From contig JAFTHZ010000006.1 in NCBI GenBank assembly GCA_017457155.1, positions 62,001 to 126,000 of the forward strand: a stretch of DNA of 64,000 bases. Reading direction: 5' to 3'. Under the pieces are notes generated by a model. That model had not been told where the DNA came from. It worked only from the letters and a program-made list of their open reading frames with translations, and did no database searches. Both the position numbers and the translations under genes were made by a program. Positions 27,708 to 36,031 of the stretch are shown one piece after another; the stretch's first letter is position 1, and the number at the start of each line of letters is the position of its first letter. This DNA comes from Ruminococcus sp. (GTDB lineage Bacteria; Bacillota; Clostridia; Oscillospirales; Acutalibacteraceae).

Positions 27708-29639
27708 TTAATAAAGCTTTGCGCCTGCGGGGATGTGATTGTCAACCATCAGCAGGTGGAGTTTCTCCTGTCCTTCCTCTGAGTGAACAGCAGACAGAAG
27801 CATACCGTTGGACTCAATTCCCATCATAGCTCTGGGGGGAAGGTTTGTGATAGCGATGAGGGTCTTGCCCACAAGCTCCTCGGGCTCGTAGTATGCGTGG
27901 ATACCGCTGAGTATGGTGCGGTCCTCACCTGTGCCGTCATCAAGGGTAAACTGCAGAAGCTTCTTTGACTTCTTCACAGCCTCACAAGCCTTGACCTTAA
28001 CCGCACGGAAGTCGGACTTGCTGAAAGTTTCAAAGTCCACAAACTCCTCAAACAGAGGCTCGATCTCTACCTTTGAGAAATCAATAACCTCAATTTTTTC
28101 TTCTGAAGAAGAATTATCAGCAACTCTTGTGGCCTTCTTGCCTTCCTCGATAGGCTTCATTGTGGGGAAGATGATGACATCGCGGATGGATGCTGAATCT
28201 GTGAGCAGCATTACCAGTCTGTCGATACCCATACCCATACCGCCTGTGGGAGGCATACCGTAGCTGAGAGCTGTGAGGAAATCCTCGTCTATCTCGTTAG
28301 CCTCATCGTCGCCTGCCTCGCGGAGCATCATCTGATGCTCAAAGCGGGAGCGCTGGTCGATGGGGTCGTTAAGCTCTGTGTATGCGTTTGCAAGCTCTCG
28401 TCTGGTGACAAACAGCTCGAAGCGGTCAACCATCATAGGCTTGTCTGCAAGACGCTTTGTAAGGGGTGAAACCTCTACGGGATATTCTGTGATGAAGGTA
28501 GGCTGAACCAGCTTGTCCTCTACATACTCCTCAAAAGCTGTGTTGAGGATGTTGCCCCATGTGTCGGTGGCCTTAACCTCCAGGTTAAGCTCCTTTGCAA
28601 CTTCCTTTGCCTTCTCGGTGTCGCCCATAAACTCGCCGAAGTCCACACCTGCGTACTTCTTGACGGCGTCGATCATTGTCATACGTGCAAAGGGCACAGA
28701 CAGGTCGATATCCTCGCCCTGGTACTGAATCTGATCTGTGCCGTTGGCAGCGATACAACAGCGGTTCACAATCTGCTCGGTTCTGTCCATCATGCCGCGC
28801 AGGTCAGTGAATGCCTCGTATAACTCAATGGTAGTAAATTCGGGATTGTGCTTAACGTCCATTCCCTCGTTGCGGAAGAGTCGGCCTATCTCGTACACTC
28901 TCTCCATACCGCCTACGATAAGTCTCTTAAGGTACAGCTCTGTGGCAATACGAAGATACATATCCAGATTGAGGGTGTTGTGATGTGTGATGAAAGGACG
29001 TGCGTTAGCTCCGCCTGCGATTGTTGAAAGCACGGGAGTCTCTACCTCAAAGTAGTTGAGAGAATCCAGATAGCTTCTGATCTCGGAGACGATTTTTGTA
29101 CGCTTCTTGAAGGTACCCATAACATCGGGATTCATAATCATATCCACGTATCTCTGGCGATAGCGCAGGTCGGGGTCCTTAAGTCCGTGGAACTTCTCGG
29201 GAAGAGGAATAAGGGATTTTGCCAGCAGGGTCACAGCGGTAGCATGAATGCTGACCTCGCCCATCTGGGTTCTGAATACAAAGCCCTTGATCTCTGCAAC
29301 ATCGCCGATATCCCATTTCTTAAGTCCTGCGTAGACCTCCTCGCCAAGGTCGTCAAACTTTGCAAAAATCTGAATCTTGCCGGAAACATCCCACAAGTCC
29401 ATAAACATAACCTTGCCCTTGCCGCGCTTGGACTTGATTCGGCCTGCAACACAGACGGTCTTGCCCTCAAGCTCGTCAAACTTCTCAGCGATATCTGCAG
29501 CGTAGGTATCCCTGTCAGATGTGTTCACCATGAAGGGGTCATTGCCTGCCTGCTGCAAAGCCGCCAGCTTATCCATACGAATCTGCTGCTGCTCGCTGAT
29601 ATTCTCCTGTGATACTGCGGTGTTGTTCTTCTCGCTCAT
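27708..29639 (-). CDS. lysS: Class II lysyl-tRNA synthetase with C-terminal tRNA-binding domain
   Basis: Charges tRNA-Lys. 643 residues, about 145 longer than the usual 490-510. Anticodon OB-fold (about 50-165), then the class II core with motif 2 (FRNEGMDVKHNPEFTTIELYEA) and motif 3 (GMGMGIDRLVMLLTD). After a linker, residues about 535-643 form an EMAP II/Trbp111-type OB-fold domain (FRAVKVKACEAVKKSKKLLQFTLDDGTG ... IAITNLPPRAMMGIESNGMLLSA). This domain is normally seen on MetRS or as free Trbp111. Frame is continuous, so the fusion is real. Gene order greA-lysS, 78 nt apart with a terminator between. Confidence 0.96.
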   Translation of the reverse strand: MSEKNNTAVSQENISEQQQIRMDKLAALQQAGNDPFMVNTSDRDTYAADIAEKFDELEGKTVCVAGRIKSKRGKGKVMFMDLWDVSGKIQIFAKFDDLGEEVYAGLKKWDIGDVAEIKGFVFRTQMGEVSIHATAVTLLAKSLIPLPEKFHGLKDPDLRYRQRYVDMIMNPDVMGTFKKRTKIVSEIRSYLDSLNYFEVETPVLSTIAGGANARPFITHHNTLNLDMYLRIATELYLKRLIVGGMERVYEIGRLFRNEGMDVKHNPEFTTIELYEAFTDLRGMMDRTEQIVNRCCIAANGTDQIQYQGEDIDLSVPFARMTMIDAVKKYAGVDFGEFMGDTEKAKEVAKELNLEVKATDTWGNILNTAFEEYVEDKLVQPTFITEYPVEVSPLTKRLADKPMMVDRFELFVTRRELANAYTELNDPIDQRSRFEHQMMLREAGDDEANEIDEDFLTALSYGMPPTGGMGMGIDRLVMLLTDSASIRDVIIFPTMKPIEEGKKATRVADNSSSEEKIEVIDFSKVEIEPLFEEFVDFETFSKSDFRAVKVKACEAVKKSKKLLQFTLDDGTGEDRTILSGIHAYYEPEELVGKTLIAITNLPPRAMMGIESNGMLLSAVHSEEGQEKLHLLMVDNHIPAGAKLY

Positions 29640-29681
29640 AACACAATTCCTTTCCCTTTATATTAATGAAATATTATACAC

Positions 29682-29708
29682 AAAAAAGGGCGACTCAAAG
29701 GCCGCCCG
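29682..29708 (-). terminator. Terminator after greA
   Basis: Minus-strand GGGCG...CGCCC stem followed by TTTTTT. Confidence 0.8.
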
Positions 29709-29717
29709 AAAAATCGA

Positions 29718-30191
29718 TTATTTGGAAATCTCAAGCACCTTGAAACCAATCACACCTGCAGGTGTCTCAATCTCAGTCACATCGCCCACCTTAAGTCCCA
29801 GCAGGCCCTTGCCTACAGGAGACTCGTCGGAGATCTTGAACTCTCTGGGATTAGCCTCGTTGGAGCCTGTGATGCGATAGGTAACCTCTCTGCCTGCGGT
29901 GATGTTCTCCAGTCTGACGTTGGAGCCGATACGAACGGTTTCGTTTGTAATTTCGCTTTCGTCGATGATGACAGCATGTTTCAGAGTAGCCTCGATGGTG
30001 GCAATTCTTGCCTCCAGGATAGCCTGCTCGTTCTTTGCGTCATCGTACTCACTGTTTTCTGACAGGTCGCCATAGGAACGGGCAACCTTGATTTTCTCTG
30101 CGATTTCGGGACGTTTCACTCCCAAAAGAATATCCAGTTCTTCCTCTAACTGTTTGTAACCCTCTGCAGTTACCATAATGGATTTAGCCAT
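29718..30191 (-). CDS. greA: Transcription elongation factor GreA
   Basis: Rescues backtracked RNA polymerase by stimulating transcript cleavage. 157 residues, typical. The N-terminal coiled coil (about 1-75) holds the acidic tip region DLSENSEYDDAKNEQ. The C-terminal FKBP-like domain includes ESPVGKGLLGLKVGDVTEIETP. It lies upstream of lysS, an arrangement found in many Firmicutes. Confidence 0.96.
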   Translation of the reverse strand: MAKSIMVTAEGYKQLEEELDILLGVKRPEIAEKIKVARSYGDLSENSEYDDAKNEQAILEARIATIEATLKHAVIIDESEITNETVRIGSNVRLENITAGREVTYRITGSNEANPREFKISDESPVGKGLLGLKVGDVTEIETPAGVIGFKVLEISK

Positions 30192-30260
30192 GCTTGTGAC
30201 CGTCCTTTCAAAATCGTTCTTTTAGCATAAATAATATTATATGTTTATTTTTGTCCAATG

Positions 30261-31160
30261 TCAAGTACCGAAACACTCTTCCAGATAATTACTTATTACG
30301 GAGGGGGTGACTCCTTCCCTGCCACAGCTAAGATTTGCAGGAGATAAAGCCCCCAACTCATATACTCCGCACAAGGAGTAAAGCCCTCCTGCAAGCACAT
30401 CGGAGCCTATCTCCCCGGGACAGAACTCTGACAACCCCTCACTCAGCTCCACCTCATATCTGAAGTACACCTGACCCCTGAGCGACACCATAGGCAGCTG
30501 TGGACAGAGCACCACCGAATCCGAGCGAAGGCTCAGCCTGCGGTCTATCCCCCCGGGTGCAATCACAAGACCACAGTCAAACAGCTCCGACACCCCACAA
30601 CTTACACGCAGCACCGCTCCCATCTCCTCCATGAGTATTCCCGCCTGCTCCATATACAGATTCCTGTTATCCGTCACCACAACAAGATTGTTCGTCAGCC
30701 GCAGGATATGGCGGGGCATATCCTGCACTTCGCCTTTTGGGTCATAGAGTCCTATCCTCAGGGACGGGGGAACACATCTCATCTGACGCAGTATCTCAAG
30801 CCCTGCGTTTGCACACAAACGGCTCCTGAACTCCCAAGGCTCAAATTTTTTCATTCCCGAATCCGAGGGGATATACACGTCTTCGCCACACAACAGCTCA
30901 GTAGTCTCTGCCTTGCGGTGTATCCTCCTCCAGTTTATCCTGCCACGGTTATGTATATACCTTATGTGTCTGATGTTGATTCCCATAAAAGACCTGTCCT
31001 CTGTGATAATCCTGTCTCTTCTCAGATACCTCACAAAGGATAGCACCCCTCCTCTGTGAGAAGTGCTTATGGTCAGCAAAGCAAGCATAAAAAATCCTCC
31101 CGCACATACTACGTACAGTATATGCGGAAGGAATCCGAGTTTATTATTTATTCTGAGCAT
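30261..31160 (-). CDS. Unrecognised 299-residue membrane-anchored protein
   Basis: I do not recognise this family. One N-terminal membrane segment (about 11-30) is followed by a basic linker (RYLRRDRIITEDRS, HNRGRINWRRIHRK) and a soluble domain of about 200 residues with alternating strands and helices (LRIGLYDPKGEV, LVVVTDNRNLY, CGLVIAPGGIDRRLS), which reads like a Rossmann-type fold. Its ATG overlaps the stop of the preceding gene (TAATG), so translation is coupled. It is the last gene of the ftsE-ftsX-EnvC run, pointing to a role in division or the cell wall. Confidence 0.72.
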   Translation of the reverse strand: MLRINNKLGFLPHILYVVCAGGFFMLALLTISTSHRGGVLSFVRYLRRDRIITEDRSFMGINIRHIRYIHNRGRINWRRIHRKAETTELLCGEDVYIPSDSGMKKFEPWEFRSRLCANAGLEILRQMRCVPPSLRIGLYDPKGEVQDMPRHILRLTNNLVVVTDNRNLYMEQAGILMEEMGAVLRVSCGVSELFDCGLVIAPGGIDRRLSLRSDSVVLCPQLPMVSLRGQVYFRYEVELSEGLSEFCPGEIGSDVLAGGLYSLCGVYELGALSPANLSCGREGVTPSVISNYLEECFGT

Positions 31161-31543
31161 TACTCAGCTGAATTTGAAGCCTCAGCAGAAATCACAACAG
31201 CAGAACCATCGGGCAAAGGCAGAACCTGATATCCGTTCTCCTCGGTGTACTCGCTGTCCTTGACCTCATCTGCAGTCAGGTAGATAACCTGACCGTCAAA
31301 GGCTTCTGCGTATCCTTCGCACAGCTGCTGAGACAGCTTTTCCTCGTCGATTTCGCCGTTGTACTTCTCTCTCACAAAGCTGTCAACATCTGCCAGAGTA
31401 GAGAACATCTCTTGCTTTTCGTTCACATCTGTCAGCTTTGCATTCATAGAGCTTGTGGCGATAATATACGCCGCAGAAAAAGCGATGGCTGCTGCAAGCA
31501 ACGCTATGGCGATAACGATTGAAATAGGAATTCTTTTCTTCAT
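31160..31543 (-). CDS. Short membrane protein resembling the N-terminal prodomain of S41/CtpA peptidases
   Basis: 127 residues: one N-terminal membrane segment (about 5-30), then a helical region (FSTLADVDSFVREKYNGEID ... EGYAEAFDG) that resembles the start of tail-specific proteases, where a similar helix pair precedes the PDZ domain. No PDZ or Ser/Lys protease domain follows; after about residue 80 the chain ends in a short beta-rich, acidic part (YQVLPLPDGSAVVIS). It occupies the place where ctpA commonly follows ftsE-ftsX-M23 in Firmicutes. The similarity is recalled and short. Confidence 0.68.
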   Translation of the reverse strand: MKKRIPISIVIAIALLAAAIAFSAAYIIATSSMNAKLTDVNEKQEMFSTLADVDSFVREKYNGEIDEEKLSQQLCEGYAEAFDGQVIYLTADEVKDSEYTEENGYQVLPLPDGSAVVISAEASNSAE

Positions 31544-31563
31544 AATATCAATCTCCTGTCATA

Positions 31564-32814
31564 TTACAGGGAGGGATACTCTGACATTGGGTCGTATCTC
31601 TCTCCGTAGTATCTGCATTCAAAGTGCAGGTGAGCTCCTGATGAACGGCCTGTGGAACCACCGTAGCCTATGACCTGTCCTGCAGAGACATAGTCGCCTA
31701 CAGAAACCGCACAGGATGAGAAGTGAGCATACAAAGTGGACTTTCCGCCGCCGTGGTCAATAATTACATAGTTGCCGTAGTGGCCGCCGCATCCGCAGCT
31801 GCCGTTTTTGCCCCAGTTATGTACACATGAGTTGTATGTATAGATTACTGTGCCTGAGGCTGCCGCAACAACGGCAGAACCCATATATCCGCCTCCGGAT
31901 ATATCAATACCACCATGGTAGCGTCCTGTTCTGGGCTCGTAATACTTAGATGTCAGGTAGTAAATACCGGGAGTAGGCCAGACGTATGAACCGCCTGCAG
32001 TGCTGGGAGGCTGGCTCGAACCGCCCGAGCTGCCTGAACTGCCTGAGCTACCTGAGGAGCTACTGCCTGAGGAGCTGCCTGAGCTGCTTGAGCTTTGCAG
32101 AGAAGAATAGTAGTCTCGGATAGAATCCTCCAGCGCCTGCTGAGCTGCCTCGTTGGCATCCAGCTGCTCCTGGGTTGCGTTCAGATCGTCATACTTGAGA
32201 GCAAGCTCATCCTCGTACTCTGTGAGCAAATCATTGAGCTCTGCAAGGCTTGCATCCAGAGCATCCTGCTCCAGCTGCTGAGCCTCCTTTGCATCGTTGA
32301 GCTCTGTCATCTCTGTATTGATAAGTGTGAGCTGTGCCTCGATATCTGCCACAAGCTGCTCATCATAATCAGACAGATTCTCCAGAAGCTGAACCCTGTC
32401 AACAAAGTCGCTGAAGTCCTTTGCCCCAAGGATTATCTCCAGAGTTGAGGTTTCTCCTGCCATATAGATAGCTCTGATTCTCTCACGGAGAGCATCCATA
32501 TTCTCTTCGTTTTCCTGATTGAGAGCATCGATCTCGTCAGACTTCTCTGCAATCTCAACATCATAATCTGCAATTATCTGACGGCTTTCTGCGATGTCCT
32601 CATTGAGGGCGATGATGTCGCTCTCAACAGCAGCGATCTCATCCTCCTGCAGAGCGATGTCTTCCTCCTGCTGTGCGATAGAGTCCTCGTAGTCCTGTGC
32701 CTCCTGCTCAAGCTCTGACTGCTGATCCTCAAGGTCGCTGATAGGAGTTGCACCTACCGTCACAATACAAAGCACCATGATTGCCGCAAGGACGATGGAC
32801 AGTATCTTCTTCAT
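31564..32814 (-). CDS. EnvC-like murein hydrolase activator (coiled coil + M23)
   Basis: Secreted protein, 416 residues. Signal peptide (1-22, ending VGATP), long coiled coil (about 25-240, e.g. DEIAAVESDIIALNEDIAES), a Ser/Gly linker of about 30 residues (SSSGSSSGSSSSGSSGSSG), then a LytM/M23 domain (about 285-416) with metal ligands in YHGGIDISGG and GAHLHFEC and with LYAHFS. In Gram-positives the FtsEX ABC complex drives such coiled-coil hydrolases. Located 38 nt after ftsX and in the same direction, so very probably the FtsEX partner. Confidence 0.93.
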   Translation of the reverse strand: MKKILSIVLAAIMVLCIVTVGATPISDLEDQQSELEQEAQDYEDSIAQQEEDIALQEDEIAAVESDIIALNEDIAESRQIIADYDVEIAEKSDEIDALNQENEENMDALRERIRAIYMAGETSTLEIILGAKDFSDFVDRVQLLENLSDYDEQLVADIEAQLTLINTEMTELNDAKEAQQLEQDALDASLAELNDLLTEYEDELALKYDDLNATQEQLDANEAAQQALEDSIRDYYSSLQSSSSSGSSSGSSSSGSSGSSGSSGGSSQPPSTAGGSYVWPTPGIYYLTSKYYEPRTGRYHGGIDISGGGYMGSAVVAAASGTVIYTYNSCVHNWGKNGSCGCGGHYGNYVIIDHGGGKSTLYAHFSSCAVSVGDYVSAGQVIGYGGSTGRSSGAHLHFECRYYGERYDPMSEYPSL

Positions 32815-32852
32815 AAAGCCTTCACCTCTTTTTTCTCATATTGCGCTGCGGC

Positions 32853-33758
32853 TTACCAGCCGAGCAGCTCGTTACCTTCCTTCTTCAGATAGCGTCCGAT
32901 AGAAACAACGCTACCCAGTGCGCCGATGACAACACCGGCTCCGATAAATACGATTGTGGTCCATACACCAACCTGTGAGTATGGCACAAAGCTGAATTCG
33001 ATAATATTCTGGGCTGTCTTCATGATGATATCATACAGGAAGAACAGCAGCACGGATGTGACAATACCCGAAACAAGTCCGATGGTCATACCTTCCACCA
33101 CAAAGGGAATTCTGACGAAGGTATCCGTTGCACCCACGGACTTCATAATGCTTATCTCAAATCTGCGGGAGTACATAGTCATTCTGATTGTGTTGGAGAT
33201 AATGAAGATCGACACACAGGTCAGCGCAAGCACAATCCAGAAGCTGAGGGTTGTGACAAGATTGTTGAGGCTTGTGAGCTTCTGGGCAATCTCTCTGGTG
33301 TCTCTGATAGACTCAACACCCTCTACCGCCATTACCTGACTGATGGTTGTATCATACAGAGAAAGATCCTCCATAGTCACATCCACAGCATTGGGCAGGG
33401 GGTTGCCCTCGCCCTGAAGCTGCTCAAAAATAGCATCGCTGTATGTATCCTCCAGCTCCTTGATGGCGTCATCTCTGGGGATAAATACGGTTTCTGTTAC
33501 GTTGCTGATGGTTGCCAGCTCGTTGGTGATATACACCGCCTCAAGGTCAGTGACCTCCTGCTCAAGGTACACTCGGGTCACGTTCTCTCCGCCAACACTC
33601 TCAACCGCGCTGGTAACATTGACAGACAGCAGGCTTGCTGCACCTGTCATCAGAAGGCACGAGATCAGAACACCCACCGAAGCAATACTCATCATACGAT
33701 TGCTCCAGATGTTCTTCACACCCTCTTTTATCAAATATCCAAATCCACTGAATTTCAT
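32853..33758 (-). CDS. ftsX: Cell-division ABC permease FtsX
   Basis: Four-helix membrane partner of FtsE that relays ATP hydrolysis to an external cell-wall hydrolase. 301 residues from ATG 33758 (AGAGGA 8 nt upstream; a TTG at 33764 is too near the SD). The first helix (about 23-45) precedes a large extracellular loop (about 46-165, YLEQEVTDLEAVYI...), then three helices with TIRMTMYSRRFEISIMKSVGATDTFVRIPF, the coupling region. The stop of ftsE is 20 nt upstream. Confidence 0.95.
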   Translation of the reverse strand: MKFSGFGYLIKEGVKNIWSNRMMSIASVGVLISCLLMTGAASLLSVNVTSAVESVGGENVTRVYLEQEVTDLEAVYITNELATISNVTETVFIPRDDAIKELEDTYSDAIFEQLQGEGNPLPNAVDVTMEDLSLYDTTISQVMAVEGVESIRDTREIAQKLTSLNNLVTTLSFWIVLALTCVSIFIISNTIRMTMYSRRFEISIMKSVGATDTFVRIPFVVEGMTIGLVSGIVTSVLLFFLYDIIMKTAQNIIEFSFVPYSQVGVWTTIVFIGAGVVIGALGSVVSIGRYLKKEGNELLGW

Positions 33759-33778
33759 AGTCAAATTCCTCTTTACAC

Positions 33779-34462
33779 TCAGCTCTCTGAGGCTGAAACA
33801 CTCATGGTATCGTCAACCACTACGCCCTTGTCGATGGTGATGACTCTGCGTCCGAAGTTCTCCACAAGCTCATGCTCATGAGTAACAATGAGGATGGTGG
33901 TGCCTCTCTTGTTGATCTCTGAGAGAAGCTCCATAATCTCAAAGCTCATCTCAGGGTCAATGTTACCTGTAGGCTCGTCGGCAATAATCATCTTGGGGTT
34001 GTTGACCAATGCTCGTGCCAGGCCTACTCGCTGCTGCTCACCGCCCGACAGCTCTGAGGGGTAGTTATGTGACTTGCCCTCAAGTCCCACCAGCTCAAGA
34101 ATATACGGCACACGCTTCTTGATTGCCTTGGGGCTTGCGCCGATTGCGCGCATGGCAAAGGCCACGTTGTCGTATACGGTCATCTTATCTATAAGTCTGA
34201 AATCCTGGAACACAATACCCATGGTTCTTCTGAGCATGGGCACCTGGCGTCTCTTCATCTTGTCAAGCTGCATACCATTGACAATGATGGTGCCTGAGGT
34301 GGGGATTTCTTCTCTCATTATCAGCTTAAGAAAGGTACTCTTGCCGGCTCCTGATGAACCGACGATGAAAACAAACTCGCCTTTTTCAATGGTAAGGCTC
34401 GCCTTGTTGAGGGCGTGTGTTCCCGTAGAGTAAACCTTAGAAACATTACGAAATTCAATCAT
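33779..34462 (-). CDS. ftsE: Cell-division ATP-binding protein FtsE
   Basis: ATPase of the FtsEX complex, membrane-associated via FtsX. 227 residues. Walker A GSSGAGKST, Q-loop VFQDFRLI, ABC signature LSGGEQQRVGLARAL, Walker B MIIADEPTGNID and switch His in VTHEHEL are all present. First gene of ftsE-ftsX-EnvC-(CtpA stub)-unknown. No obvious terminator separates these genes. Confidence 0.96.
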   Translation of the reverse strand: MIEFRNVSKVYSTGTHALNKASLTIEKGEFVFIVGSSGAGKSTFLKLIMREEIPTSGTIIVNGMQLDKMKRRQVPMLRRTMGIVFQDFRLIDKMTVYDNVAFAMRAIGASPKAIKKRVPYILELVGLEGKSHNYPSELSGGEQQRVGLARALVNNPKMIIADEPTGNIDPEMSFEIMELLSEINKRGTTILIVTHEHELVENFGRRVITIDKGVVVDDTMSVSASES

Positions 34463-34618
34463 TTCCTATCCTGCCTTTTTCACCTGTGCGGGATGCAAAT
34501 CTGGACATCCTGCATACTACCAATTCCAATTTGTGGAAATTATCCCTTTACTCCAAAATCGCCTTGCACGAAGCCTAAGTCATATATGCCTGCGTACAAA
34601 GCGAATTTGTCGTTATTA

Positions 34619-35704
34619 TCAATATTTTGTGGGGCTTGCTGTCAGATACTTCTTAACCATGAGGGCTACCTTAAATACGATAGCGTCCTCAAACTCTCTC
34701 AGATCGAGACCGGTGAGCTTCTTGATCTTCTCCAGACGGTACACCAGAGTGTTTCTGTGTACAAAGAGCTTTCTGGATGTTTCGGAAACGTTCAGGTTGT
34801 TCTCAAAGAACTTCTGAATTGTGAAGAGTGTCTCCTGATCAAGACTGTCAATGGAGCCGCGCTTGAACACCTCTCTGAGGAACATATCACAGAGTGTGGT
34901 GGGAAGCTGATATACCAGACGGGCAATACCCAGGTTGTCGTAGTTGACGATGGAGCGCTCGGTGTCGAACACCTTGCCGACCTCAAGTGCAACCTGTGCT
35001 TCCTTGAAGGAATGAGCCAGATCCTTGATGCCTACAACAGAGGTACCGATACCGATGGAACAATGTGTGTAGAACTCGCTGGAGAGTGTATCCACAATAG
35101 AGCTTGCCAGCTTCTCCAGGTCCTTGCTGTCGATGCCTGACTTCAGCTCCTTGACAAGAGCGATATCAGTCTCGTTAATGTTAATGACAAAATCCTTGTT
35201 CTTGTCGGGGAACAGATTCTGAACGATATCATAAGCAGAGATCTCTGTCTTGGAAGTGATCTTGATGAGCATACATACTCGGGTCACCTCGTTGTTGAAG
35301 TGGAGCTCTCTTGCCTTGATGTATACATCGCCGGGGAGGATGTTGTCAAGGATTACGTTCTTGATGAAGTTGCTTCTATCGTACTTCTCGTCATAGTACT
35401 GCTTGATGCTGGAGAGAGACACGGACAAAAGCTGTACGTACTTCTGAGCCAGCTCATCAGAACCCGACACAAACACCGCATAGTCAGCTCTGGCGCTGTT
35501 GCCAAATGCCTTGTAGGTGCAGCCGTTGATGACAAAGGGAACAGTTGCGCTGAGAGTCTCTGAGTTGATATTCTCGTTAACCTCGCCGATACGGCCAAGC
35601 TCCGAGCAAGCAATAACAACCGAGGTCTCGTCCACAACACCGATAACCCTGTCGATAGCGTCCTTCATCTGATGAATAATACCCTGAAACAATCTGTTAG
35701 ACAT
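34619..35704 (-). CDS. CdaR/PucR-family transcriptional regulator
   Basis: Cytoplasmic activator-type regulator, 361 residues. Start ATG 35704 chosen for the GGAGG 7 nt upstream. The N-terminal 130 residues look like a ligand-sensing GAF/PAS-like region. A central GGDEF-like CdaR domain spans about 140-270 (CSIGIGTSVVGIKDLAHSFKEAQVALEVG), and the C-terminal HTH_30 domain ends the protein (FFENNLNVSETSRKLFVHRNTLVYRLEKI). Relatives sense sugar diacids, purines or amino acids. It lies beside ugpC, hinting at carbohydrate control; the inducer is unknown. Confidence 0.88.
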   Translation of the reverse strand: MSNRLFQGIIHQMKDAIDRVIGVVDETSVVIACSELGRIGEVNENINSETLSATVPFVINGCTYKAFGNSARADYAVFVSGSDELAQKYVQLLSVSLSSIKQYYDEKYDRSNFIKNVILDNILPGDVYIKARELHFNNEVTRVCMLIKITSKTEISAYDIVQNLFPDKNKDFVININETDIALVKELKSGIDSKDLEKLASSIVDTLSSEFYTHCSIGIGTSVVGIKDLAHSFKEAQVALEVGKVFDTERSIVNYDNLGIARLVYQLPTTLCDMFLREVFKRGSIDSLDQETLFTIQKFFENNLNVSETSRKLFVHRNTLVYRLEKIKKLTGLDLREFEDAIVFKVALMVKKYLTASPTKY

Positions 35705-35816
35705 AAACTTGCCTCCGCACACATCGTTATTGTATGGTCATTTTCCCGAATCATTTGGAGAAATGATACCAAAATCCATATGATTTCATATACATATTAC
35801 ACAAAAAAAAATAAAA

Positions 35817-35833
35817 TTGCAACCTTTTTGCAA
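35817..35833. promoter_or_regulatory. Twin palindromic TTGCAA sites upstream of the CdaR-family gene
   Basis: Two copies of the self-complementary hexamer TTGCAA start exactly 11 bp apart (35817 and 35828), about 115 nt upstream of the regulator start, within a very A/T-rich stretch. This spacing puts both on one DNA face and fits an autoregulatory operator. The rest of the 35705-36031 gap holds AT-rich DNA and the ugpC terminator. Confidence 0.4.
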
Positions 35834-35978
35834 AAAAAATTCTTCTTTTTTTATAAAAAATGCTGAAATTCATTTTTTGTTAACAGAATTATACTTTTTG
35901 TGCAGGGAGAAAACCGCCTCAACCCCTATTATTACTACCATAAATTGTAAAGCTTTTATCAAAAAGTCCTGATAAAGC

Positions 35979-36013
35979 AAAACGGCTCCGCAGAATAATC
36001 TGCGGAGCCAAAA
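35979..36013 (-). terminator. Terminator after ugpC
   Basis: GGCTCCGCAGA pairs with TCTGCGGAGCC, followed on the minus strand by GTTTTGC. Confidence 0.8.
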
Positions 36014-36031
36014 GTATCTGTGAATAGACTA

